Of a DNA stretch of 5,875 bases, positions 1-5,835 are shown piece after piece. Positions within the stretch are counted from its first letter, which is position 1, and the number at the start of each line of letters is the position of its first letter. The position numbers were made by a program, and so were the translations under genes. A model generated the notes under the pieces. It saw nothing but the letters and a program-made list of their open reading frames with translations, had not been told where the DNA came from and ran no database searches. The stretch is from Mycobacteriaceae bacterium (lineage in GTDB: Bacteria > Actinomycetota > Actinomycetes > Mycobacteriales > Mycobacteriaceae), in NCBI GenBank assembly GCA_019242135.1, contig JAFAWC010000214.1, forward strand, positions 1 to 5,875, read 5' to 3'.

Positions 1-56
1 CGATGACGACCGATCGTCCGGCGGGCTTCAGCGTCGCGCCCCGGGGATCACATTGA
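1..56 (+). other. Possible leader peptide or 3' end of an upstream gene, overlapping the fadD3 start
   Basis: One plus-strand frame is open from the window edge to a TGA at 54-56. It contains an ATG at 3-5 that would give MTTDRPAGFSVAPRGSH, 17 residues. Its stop overlaps the TTG start of fadD3 in a TTGA. The same geometry, with a stop and start sharing bases, recurs later in this operon. I do not recognise the peptide, and the sequence that could show a ribosome site for the ATG lies outside the window. It may be a short leader, the tail of a longer gene, or chance. In M. tuberculosis the upstream neighbour, fadE30, is divergent, and no start of such a minus-strand gene is visible in these bases. 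Confidence 0.25.
43..47 (+). promoter_or_regulatory. Likely ribosome binding site of fadD3
   Basis: GGGGA sits five bases before the TTG at 53. It is the only purine-rich stretch upstream that is well placed for this start, and it supports TTG 53 over the internal in-frame GTG 71 or ATG 83. Confidence 0.45.
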
Positions 57-1573
57 GCACCGTTGTCGCGGTGCTCGAACGGATGGCGCAGCAACTCCCG
101 GACCACGACGCGGTGGTGTCACCTGAGCGGCGATTCACGTTCGCTGCGCTGCGTGACGAGGTGCGCCGGGCCGCCGCCGCGATGATCGCTCTGGGCGTTG
201 GGCCAGGCGACCGGGTGGCCATCTGGTCGCCCAACACCTGGCACTGGGTGGTGGCGTGCCTGGCGGTTCATCACGCCGGCGCCGTGATGGTGCCGTTGAA
301 CACGCGCTACACCGCCGACGAGGCCACCGACGTCCTGGCGCGTACCCGCGCACCGATGCTGGTGGCCATGGGCCGGTTCCTGGGCGTCGACCGGGTGGCG
401 ACACTGACGGCGCACGCTCTGCCGGACCTGCGCCACATCGTCCGGGTGCCAATCGAAACCGACGAGGGCTCGTGGGACTCGTTCATGGCCGGCGGAACCG
501 ATCTGGACGCCGTCGACGCCCGCGCGGGCGCGGTCAGCCCCGACGACATCAGCGACATCCTGTTCACGTCGGGCACCACCGGACGCAGCAAGGGCGTGTT
601 GTGTGCCCACCGGCAGTCGCTGGCGGCGTCGGCGGCCTGGGCCGCGTGCGGGAAGATCAACGCCGACGACCGCTACCTGTGCATCAACCCGTTTTTCCAC
701 AACTTCGGCTTTAAGGCCGGCATCCTGGCCTGCCTCCAGACGGGGGCCACGCTGTTCCCGCAGCTGACATTTGATGTCGAGCAGACCCTTCGGGCGGTTC
801 AGGAGCAGCGCATCACGGTCCTGCCCGGGCCGCCGACGATCTACCAGACGCTGCTCGACCACCCTCAGCGGCGCGCGTACGACCTCTCTTCACTGCGGTT
901 CGCGGTGACCGGCGCGACGGTCGTGCCGGTGGTGTTGATCGAGCGCATGCAGTCCGAACTCGACATCGACATCGTGCTCACCGCCTACGGGCTCACCGAG
1001 GCCAGCGGGTTCGGCACGATGTGCAGGCCCGAGGACGATGCCGTCACCGTCGCCACCTCCTGCGGACGCCCGATCGCCGACTTCGAGTTGCGGATCGGCT
1101 CTGGCGACACCGGTGCGGGCGAGGTGCTGCTGCGGGGGCCCAACGTGATGCTCGGCTACCTTGACGACCCGGCGGCCACCGCCGAGGCGATCGACCGCGA
1201 CGGCTGGCTGCACACCGGGGACGTCGGCACTCTTGATGACGCGGGCAATCTGCACATCACCGACCGGCTGAAGGACATGTACATCTGCGGGGGTTTCAAC
1301 GTCTACCCCGCGGAGGTGGAGCAGACGTTGATGCGACTCGACGGTGTTGCCGACGTGGCGGTCGTCGGTGTTCCCGACCAGCGCCTCGGTGAGGTGGGTA
1401 GGGCGTTCGTGGTGCGCCGGCCCGGCGCGGATCTCGACGAGCAGGCCGTGATCGCCTACAGCCGCGAGCATTTGGCGAACTTCAAGGCGCCGCGCTCGGT
1501 GACGTTCTGCGAGTCGCTGCCGCGCAACCCGGGCGGCAAGGTGGTCAAGACCGAACTGCGAGAGATGGCGTGA
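53..1573 (+). CDS. fadD3: HIP-CoA synthetase FadD3 (acyl-CoA ligase of cholesterol ring C/D degradation)
   Basis: This 506-residue adenylate-forming enzyme activates 3aα-H-4α(3'-propanoate)-7aβ-methylhexahydro-1,5-indanedione (HIP) to its CoA thioester, the first step in breaking down the last two steroid rings. The function is known for M. tuberculosis FadD3. Visible motifs are the P-loop TSGTTGRSKG at residues 172-181, YGLTE at 312-316, the ATP-ribose Asp390 in WLHTGD, the hinge region RLKDMYICGGFNVYPAEVE starting at Arg405, and the A10 catalytic Lys496 in NPGGKV. In mycobacterial FadD enzymes this lysine is a known target of regulatory acetylation. The N-terminus lines up with the M. tuberculosis protein within a few residues (QLPDH, RRFT), so TTG 53 is the preferred start. 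The frame stays open upstream to the window edge, but no earlier start codon is present in it. The stop overlaps the fadE31 start. In characterised relatives the gene is under the repressor KstR2, but no KstR2-like operator is visible here. Confidence 0.93.
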   Translation: MSTVVAVLERMAQQLPDHDAVVSPERRFTFAALRDEVRRAAAAMIALGVGPGDRVAIWSPNTWHWVVACLAVHHAGAVMVPLNTRYTADEATDVLARTRAPMLVAMGRFLGVDRVATLTAHALPDLRHIVRVPIETDEGSWDSFMAGGTDLDAVDARAGAVSPDDISDILFTSGTTGRSKGVLCAHRQSLAASAAWAACGKINADDRYLCINPFFHNFGFKAGILACLQTGATLFPQLTFDVEQTLRAVQEQRITVLPGPPTIYQTLLDHPQRRAYDLSSLRFAVTGATVVPVVLIERMQSELDIDIVLTAYGLTEASGFGTMCRPEDDAVTVATSCGRPIADFELRIGSGDTGAGEVLLRGPNVMLGYLDDPAATAEAIDRDGWLHTGDVGTLDDAGNLHITDRLKDMYICGGFNVYPAEVEQTLMRLDGVADVAVVGVPDQRLGEVGRAFVVRRPGADLDEQAVIAYSREHLANFKAPRSVTFCESLPRNPGGKVVKTELREMA

Positions 1574-2724
1574 TGGATCTGGATTTCGACTCAGCGACCT
1601 CGGATTTCCGTGCGGAGGTTCGCTCCTTCCTGACAGCGAACGCAGCGTCGTTTCCGACGAAGTCCTACGACACCGCAGAGGGTTTCGAGCAGCATCGGCG
1701 GTGGGACAGGGTGCTCTACGATGCCGGCTTGTCGGTGATCACATGGCCGTCGAAGTACGGCGGGCGCGACGCCGGGCTGCTGGAGTGGGTGGTGTTCGAG
1801 GAGGAGTACTTCCGCGCCGGCGCTCCCGGCCGGGCCAGCGCGAATGGGACATCCATGCTGGCGCCAACCTTGTTCGCGCACGGCACCGAAGAGCAGCGGG
1901 ACCGAGTGCTGCCGAAAATGGCCAGCGGCGAGGAGATCTGGGCCCAGGCGTGGTCAGAACCCGAATCGGGCAGCGACCTGGCGTCGCTACGATCGACGGC
2001 GACCAGGACCGACGGTGGATGGCTGCTCAACGGGCAGAAGATATGGAGCTCGCGGGCGGTATTCGGAGACAAGGCTTTCGGGCTGTTCCGCTCCGATCCG
2101 GCGGCCGAGCGGCACCGCGGCCTCACGTACGTCATGTTCTCGCTGCATGCCGACGGAATCACGGTGCGTCCCATCGCGCAACTCGGCGGTGACACCGGCT
2201 TCGGGGAGATCTTCCTCGATGACGTGTTCGTTGCCGACGAGGACGTGATCGGCCAGCCGGATCAGGGCTGGCGGGCCGCGATGAGCACGTCGAGCAACGA
2301 GCGCGGCATGTCGCTGCGCAGCCCGGCGCGGTTCAGCGCCGCCGCCTCTCGGCTCGTTGCGCTGTGGAACGGTGGCCTAGGTGATCCGGGTGGCTCCGGT
2401 GGGGTCGGCGGTTTAGGCGACCGGGTCGCGGACGCGTGGATCAAAGCCCAGGCCTATCGCCTTCACACGTTCGGCACGGTGACCCGACTCGCACAAGGTG
2501 GTGAGCTGGGCGCCGAGTCGTCGGTGACCAAGGTGTTCTGGTCGGAGCTGGACCTCGATCTGCACCAGACCGCCGTGGACATCCGCGGCGGCGAACTCGC
2601 TGACGAATGGACCGACGATCTGCTGTTCGCGCTGGGCGGCCCGATTTACGCGGGCACCAACGAGATCCAGCGAAACATCGTCGCCGAGCGATTGCTGGGT
2701 CTGCCCAGGGAGAGTGGACGTTGA
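1573..2724 (+). CDS. fadE31: Acyl-CoA dehydrogenase FadE31, catalytic subunit
   Basis: This 383-residue protein is a member of the acyl-CoA dehydrogenase family and part of HIP degradation. Visible motifs are WSEPESGSDL at residues 127-136, NGQKIW at 153-158 and YAGTNEIQR at 359-367. The MCAD-type catalytic glutamate is replaced by Ala360 (YAGT instead of YEGT). Glu243 in SSNERGMS sits where isovaleryl-CoA dehydrogenase places its helix-G base, so it is the likely catalytic residue. The usual RxxFG flavin-binding motif is absent, which implies an obligate partner. FadE31 of M. tuberculosis is reported to pair with FadE32 and with FadE33. The start ATG 1573 shares its A with the fadD3 stop (TGATG), and GAGAG at 1560-1564 lies eight bases upstream. 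GTG 1570 is an alternative that adds one residue. A Gly-rich segment at residues 267-283 is unusual and carries rare CTA and TTA leucine codons. The substrate is probably methyl-oxo-octanedioyl-CoA or a near relative. Confidence 0.9.
   Translation: MDLDFDSATSDFRAEVRSFLTANAASFPTKSYDTAEGFEQHRRWDRVLYDAGLSVITWPSKYGGRDAGLLEWVVFEEEYFRAGAPGRASANGTSMLAPTLFAHGTEEQRDRVLPKMASGEEIWAQAWSEPESGSDLASLRSTATRTDGGWLLNGQKIWSSRAVFGDKAFGLFRSDPAAERHRGLTYVMFSLHADGITVRPIAQLGGDTGFGEIFLDDVFVADEDVIGQPDQGWRAAMSTSSNERGMSLRSPARFSAAASRLVALWNGGLGDPGGSGGVGGLGDRVADAWIKAQAYRLHTFGTVTRLAQGGELGAESSVTKVFWSELDLDLHQTAVDIRGGELADEWTDDLLFALGGPIYAGTNEIQRNIVAERLLGLPRESGR
2371..2421 (+). repeat. Gly-rich segment of FadE31 bounded by two GGLGD repeats
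   Basis: Codons 267-283 of FadE31 contain ten glycines in seventeen residues and begin and end with GGLGD (2371-2385 and 2407-2421). All five codon pairs differ, always synonymously: GGT/GGC, GGC/GGT, CTA/TTA, GGT/GGC and GAT/GAC. The segment falls between helix G and the conserved DRVADAWIKAQAYR. It is probably a flexible loop on the surface or at a subunit interface. Confidence 0.6.
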
Positions 2725-3679
2725 CGTGTTCTTTGAACTAGACGACCAGCAGCGAGATTTCGCGGCCAGCATTGACGCGGCGCTGGCTGCGGCGGACATG
2801 CCCGCGGCGGTGCGGGCGTGGGCGGCCGGCGACTCCGCGCCCGGCCGCAAGGTGTGGACGCGACTGGCCGATCTCGGGGTGACCGCGCTTGCGGTGCCCG
2901 AGCGGTTCGGCGGTATCGAGGCGCACCCGGTGGACCTGGTGGTGGCCCTCGAACAGCTCGGCCGCTGGTGCGTGCCGGGCCCGGTGACCGAATCCATTGC
3001 GGTGGCACCGGTTCTGCTGGCCGCGGACGACCGCGCCGCCGGCTTGGCTTCGGGTGAGCTCGTCGCCACGGTTGCCCTGCCGCCGGCCGTGCCGCGGGCC
3101 GTCGACGCCGAATTCGCGGGCCTGATCCTGGTGGGCGCCGACGGTATGGTCGGCGACGCGACAGCACAGGAGGCCCATGCGTCCGTGGACCCCAGCCGGC
3201 GGCTGTACGACGTCAGCGTCGGCGGTGACCGCCGGCCCGCGGATGTCAGCCGCGCGTACGACGTCGGCGCGCTGGCCACGGCGGCGCAGCTGGTCGGCGC
3301 CGGTCAGGCGCTGCTGTCGGCGGCCGTCGACTACGCCAAGCAGCGAACCCAGTTCGGCCGCGTGATCGGCTCGTATCAGGCCATCAAACACAAGCTGGCA
3401 GACGCCCACATCGCACTCGAGTTGGCGCGGCCGCTGCTGTACGGCGCGGCGCTGTCGCTGGCGGCGGATTCCGGCGATACCGCCCGCGACGTCAGCGCCG
3501 CCAAGGTGGCCGCCGCGGAGGCCGCGACGCTGGCGGCGCGGCACGCGCTGCAGACCCACGGCGCGATCGGGTTCACGTCCGAACACGATCTGTCGCTGTG
3601 GCTGCTGCGGGTGCAGGCGTTGCGGTCGGCGTGGGGCGGGCCCGCGGAGCACCGCCGGCGTGTGCTGGAGGCGCTGTGA
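2714..3679 (+). CDS. fadE32: Acyl-CoA dehydrogenase-like FadE32, flavin-binding partner subunit
   Basis: The protein has 321 residues from GTG 2714 and is shorter than a typical acyl-CoA dehydrogenase of about 380, like the other short partner subunits of FadE heterotetramers. It has QRTQFGRVIGSYQAIKH around Arg211, the family's flavin-contacting RxxFG motif, and QTHG at residues 280-283. Both usual catalytic glutamate sites are lost: the helix-G position aligns with Gly, and the C-terminal YEGT region is replaced by RVQALRSAWG. The protein therefore probably supplies FAD contacts to FadE31. Loss of fadE32 in a related actinobacterium is reported to block late HIP degradation at the methyl-oxo-octanedioate stage. 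The start is uncertain. GTG 2714 overlaps fadE31 by 11 bases, with AGGGAG too close upstream. GTG 2726 (317 residues) lies one base after the fadE31 stop and gives the same spacing to the conserved DF as FadE31. The longer extent is given. Confidence 0.87.
   Translation: MDVDVFFELDDQQRDFAASIDAALAAADMPAAVRAWAAGDSAPGRKVWTRLADLGVTALAVPERFGGIEAHPVDLVVALEQLGRWCVPGPVTESIAVAPVLLAADDRAAGLASGELVATVALPPAVPRAVDAEFAGLILVGADGMVGDATAQEAHASVDPSRRLYDVSVGGDRRPADVSRAYDVGALATAAQLVGAGQALLSAAVDYAKQRTQFGRVIGSYQAIKHKLADAHIALELARPLLYGAALSLAADSGDTARDVSAAKVAAAEAATLAARHALQTHGAIGFTSEHDLSLWLLRVQALRSAWGGPAEHRRRVLEAL
3667..3671 (+). promoter_or_regulatory. Strong ribosome binding site inside the end of fadE32
   Basis: GGAGG lies four bases before the first repeated GTG (3676), which overlaps the fadE32 TGA as GTGA. 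It is the best ribosome site near this junction, yet it serves the first repeat copy rather than the GTG of the long fadE33 frame at 3722. Confidence 0.5.
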
Positions 3680-3702
3680 GCGAGGGGCGGGAGCTGCGGT
3701 GA
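3676..3702 (+). promoter_or_regulatory. Mini-ORF 1 (8 codons) in the fadE32-fadE33 junction
   Basis: The GTG at 3676-3678 overlaps the fadE32 stop and opens a frame reading MSEGRELR, which stops at TGA 3700-3702. That stop overlaps the next GTG at 3699. GGAGG at 3667-3671 is its ribosome site. It is probably a translational relay element rather than a functional peptide. Confidence 0.45.
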
Positions 3703-3725
3703 GCGAGGAGCGAGAGCTGCTGTGA
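3699..3725 (+). promoter_or_regulatory. Mini-ORF 2 (8 codons) in the fadE32-fadE33 junction
   Basis: The GTG at 3699-3701 opens a frame reading MSEERELL, identical to the first eight residues of FadE33. It stops at TGA 3723-3725, overlapping the fadE33 GTG at 3722. GGGAG in repeat copy 1 lies five bases upstream of its start. A terminating ribosome would be placed on the fadE33 start. Confidence 0.45.
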
Positions 3726-4669
3726 GCGAGGAGCGGGAGCTGCTGCGGCAGACGGTGCGCGAGCTCGTCACCAAGCACGCCGGGCCGGAAGCGGTGCGCG
3801 AGGCGATGGAGTCCGAGCGCGGGTATGACGAGTCGCTGTGGAAACTGTTGTGCGAGCAGGTCGGTGCCGCCGCGCTCGTGGTGCCCGAAGACCTCGGCGG
3901 GGCCGGCGGCGAACTGGCCGACGCGGCCACGGTGCTGTCGGAGCTCGGCCGCGCGCTGGTGCCGACCCCGCTGCTGGGTACCACCCTTGCCGAACTCGCG
4001 CTGCTTTGCGCCGACGAGGTGGATGCCGACACCGTGGGGAGACTGGCCGAGGGGACCGCCATCGGGGCGGTGGTGTTCGACGCCGACTACGTCGTCAACG
4101 GTGATATCGCCGACGTGGTGGTCGCCGTCGACGATGGCCGGCTGGTGCGGTGGACGACGTTCACCGCGCGAGCGGTCACCACGATGGATCCCACCCGGCG
4201 GCTGGCGCGAGTGGGCGCGGATGACACCGCGGCGCTGGGAGCCGACCCCGGGATCGCCGACACCGCGTCGATCCTGCTGGCCGTCGAGCAGATCGGTGCC
4301 GCGCAGCGCTGCCTGGAGCTGACCGTGGAGTACACCAAACAGCGGGTCCAATTCGGCCGGCCGATCGGCAGCTTTCAGGCACTCAAACACCGGATGGCCG
4401 ATCTGTACGTCGCCGTCTCCGCAGCGCGGGCCGTCGTCGACGACGCGGTAGCCGACCCCTCGCCGACGGCGGCCGCGCTGGCCCGTGTCACCGCCACCGA
4501 AGCGTTCAGCGCGGTTGCCGCGGAAGCCATTCAGATGCACGGCGGGATCGCGATCACCTGGGAGCACGACATCCAGCTGTACTTCAAGCGCGCGCACGGC
4601 AGCGCGCAGCTGCTGGGCCCGGCGCGAGACCATCTGCGCTGGCTCGAACGGGAAGTGTTGAATAGCTAG
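3722..4669 (+). CDS. fadE33: Acyl-CoA dehydrogenase-like FadE33, flavin-binding partner subunit
   Basis: This 315-residue short acyl-CoA dehydrogenase homologue is a paralogue of the preceding FadE32. It carries YTKQRVQFGRPIGSFQALKH with Arg208 in the flavin-binding RxxFG motif, and QMHGG at residues 271-275. The helix-G catalytic position aligns with Ala, and the C-terminal YEGT region is KRAHGS (Ala291), so neither catalytic base is present. It is therefore expected to work as the beta subunit with FadE31, as reported for M. tuberculosis FadE31-FadE33. Whether FadE32 and FadE33 replace each other or serve different substrates cannot be read from sequence. GTG 3722 is chosen because it is the third repeat copy and the only one in frame. 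The first two copies terminate after eight codons. The ribosome site for 3722 is weak (GAGAG, five bases upstream), so translation may depend on reinitiation from the upstream mini-ORFs. The stop lies two bases before aspB. Confidence 0.88.
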   Translation: MSEERELLRQTVRELVTKHAGPEAVREAMESERGYDESLWKLLCEQVGAAALVVPEDLGGAGGELADAATVLSELGRALVPTPLLGTTLAELALLCADEVDADTVGRLAEGTAIGAVVFDADYVVNGDIADVVVAVDDGRLVRWTTFTARAVTTMDPTRRLARVGADDTAALGADPGIADTASILLAVEQIGAAQRCLELTVEYTKQRVQFGRPIGSFQALKHRMADLYVAVSAARAVVDDAVADPSPTAAALARVTATEAFSAVAAEAIQMHGGIAITWEHDIQLYFKRAHGSAQLLGPARDHLRWLEREVLNS

Positions 4670-4671
4670 GC

Positions 4672-5835
4672 GTGACTGACCGGGTAGCTCTGCGGGCGGG
4701 CGTGCCGCCGTTCTACGTGATGGACGTGTGGCTGGCCGCCGCCGAACGCGAGCGCACGCATGGCGATCTGGTCAACCTCTCGGCCGGGCAGCCCAGTGCC
4801 GGCGCGCCCGCACCGGTGCGCGCCGCCGCGGTGGCCGCGCTGGCCCAGAACCAGTTGGGCTACACGGTCGCGCTGGGCATCCCCGAGCTGCGCTCGGCGA
4901 TCGCGGGCGCGTATCTCACGCGACACGGGATCGAAGTCTCCGGAGAGGATGTGGTGGTAACCACCGGTTCCTCAGGAGGTTTTTTGCTGGCGTTTCTGGC
5001 CTGCTTCGACGTCGGGGACCAGGTCGTGGTGACCAGCCCGGGATACCCGTGTTACCGGAACATCCTGTCCGCGTTGGGCTGTGAGGTCGTCGAGCTGCCG
5101 TGCGGTGCGGACACCAGGTTCCAACCGACCGTCGACATGCTCGCCGGCCTCGACCCGCCGGTGCGCGGCGTCGTCGTTGCGAGCCCCGCCAACCCCACGG
5201 GGACGGTGATCCCGCCGGCCGAACTGGCGGCGATCGCGGCGTGGTGCTCCGCCAACGGCGTGCAGCTCATCAGCGACGAGGTGTACCACGGTCTGGTGTA
5301 TCGCGGCGCCCCCGACACCAGCTGCGCGTGGGAGACGTCGCGCGATGCCATCGTGGTGAACAGCTTCTCGAAGTATTTCGCGATGACGGGGTGGCGGCTG
5401 GGCTGGCTGCTGGTGCCTGCTGAATTGCGGCGCGCGGTGGACTGCCTGACCGGAAACTTCACGATCTGCCCGCCGGTGCTCGCGCAGTTCGCAGCGGTGG
5501 CCGCGTTCACGCCGTCGGCGGTCGCCGAAGCGGATGCGCGCGTCTCGCACTATGCGGTCAACCGGGAACGGCTGCTGTCCGGGCTGCGCGCCCTCGGGCT
5601 CGACCGGCTCGCACCGACCGACGGGGCGTTCTACGTCTACGCCGACGTCTCTGACATCACCTCCGACTCGCTGGCGTGGTGTTCGAAGCTGCTGACCGAC
5701 ACGGGTGTGGCGATCGCGCCGGGCATCGACTTCGACACCGTGCGCGGAAACTCGTTCGTGCGGCTGTCGTTCGCGGGGCCGACGGCGGACATCGATGAGG
5801 CGCTTTCGCGGATGGGGGCGTGGCTGGGGCGGTAG
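4672..5835 (+). CDS. aspB: Class I/II PLP-dependent aminotransferase AspB
   Basis: This 387-residue fold-type I aminotransferase is close in length and sequence to M. tuberculosis AspB (Rv3565). It is presumably cytosolic and moves an amino group between an amino acid and a 2-oxo acid. Visible PLP residues are the phosphate loop GSSGG at 99-103, Asn174 in ASPANPTG, Asp202 and Tyr205 in SDEVYHG, and the Schiff-base Lys234 in SFSKYFAMTGWRLGW. Arg364 in SFVRLSF is the expected carboxylate-binding arginine. All key residues are present, so the enzyme should be active. Its amino-acid specificity cannot be set from the sequence, and the aspartate name is inherited. GTG 4672 is two bases after the fadE33 stop and has only a weak ribosome site (TAGG), which suggests coupled translation. 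The N-terminus MTDRVALRAGVPPFYVMDVW matches the M. tuberculosis protein from its first residue. Linkage to the HIP genes is conserved, but no step of the pathway obviously needs a transaminase. Confidence 0.88.
   Translation: MTDRVALRAGVPPFYVMDVWLAAAERERTHGDLVNLSAGQPSAGAPAPVRAAAVAALAQNQLGYTVALGIPELRSAIAGAYLTRHGIEVSGEDVVVTTGSSGGFLLAFLACFDVGDQVVVTSPGYPCYRNILSALGCEVVELPCGADTRFQPTVDMLAGLDPPVRGVVVASPANPTGTVIPPAELAAIAAWCSANGVQLISDEVYHGLVYRGAPDTSCAWETSRDAIVVNSFSKYFAMTGWRLGWLLVPAELRRAVDCLTGNFTICPPVLAQFAAVAAFTPSAVAEADARVSHYAVNRERLLSGLRALGLDRLAPTDGAFYVYADVSDITSDSLAWCSKLLTDTGVAIAPGIDFDTVRGNSFVRLSFAGPTADIDEALSRMGAWLGR

Larger units (their letters stand above)
3676..3744 (+). repeat. Three tandem 23-bp copies of the fadE33 start region
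   Basis: Copies lie at 3676-3698, 3699-3721 and 3722-3744. Each begins GTGAGCGAGG and ends GAGCTGC plus one base. Copies 2 and 3 differ at one base (unit position 15). Copy 1 differs from copy 3 at two (positions 11 and 23). Copy 3 is the real fadE33 N-terminus (MSEERELL). The repeat spans the stop of fadE32 and the start of fadE33 and has no spacers. Confidence 0.95.

Noticed and set aside
119..862. Antisense open frame of 247 codons opposite fadD3
   Set aside because: Low-complexity Arg/Gly/His composition, no domain and no independent start context. It is a shadow of the fadD3 reading frame.
3676..3725. Frameshifted 5' end of fadE33 (broken gene)
   Set aside because: The third copy supplies an intact start and the full conserved N-terminus, so fadE33 is complete. 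The upstream copies are duplications, not lost coding sequence.
3676..3744. CRISPR-like array
   Set aside because: The 23-bp copies are directly adjacent with no spacers and coincide with the fadE33 start codons.
2738..4633. Antisense open frame of 631 codons opposite fadE32 and fadE33
   Set aside because: It is rich in Arg, Gly, Gln and His with no recognisable domain and lies entirely opposite two well-supported genes. In high-GC DNA the complementary frame lacks stops, so length alone is not evidence.
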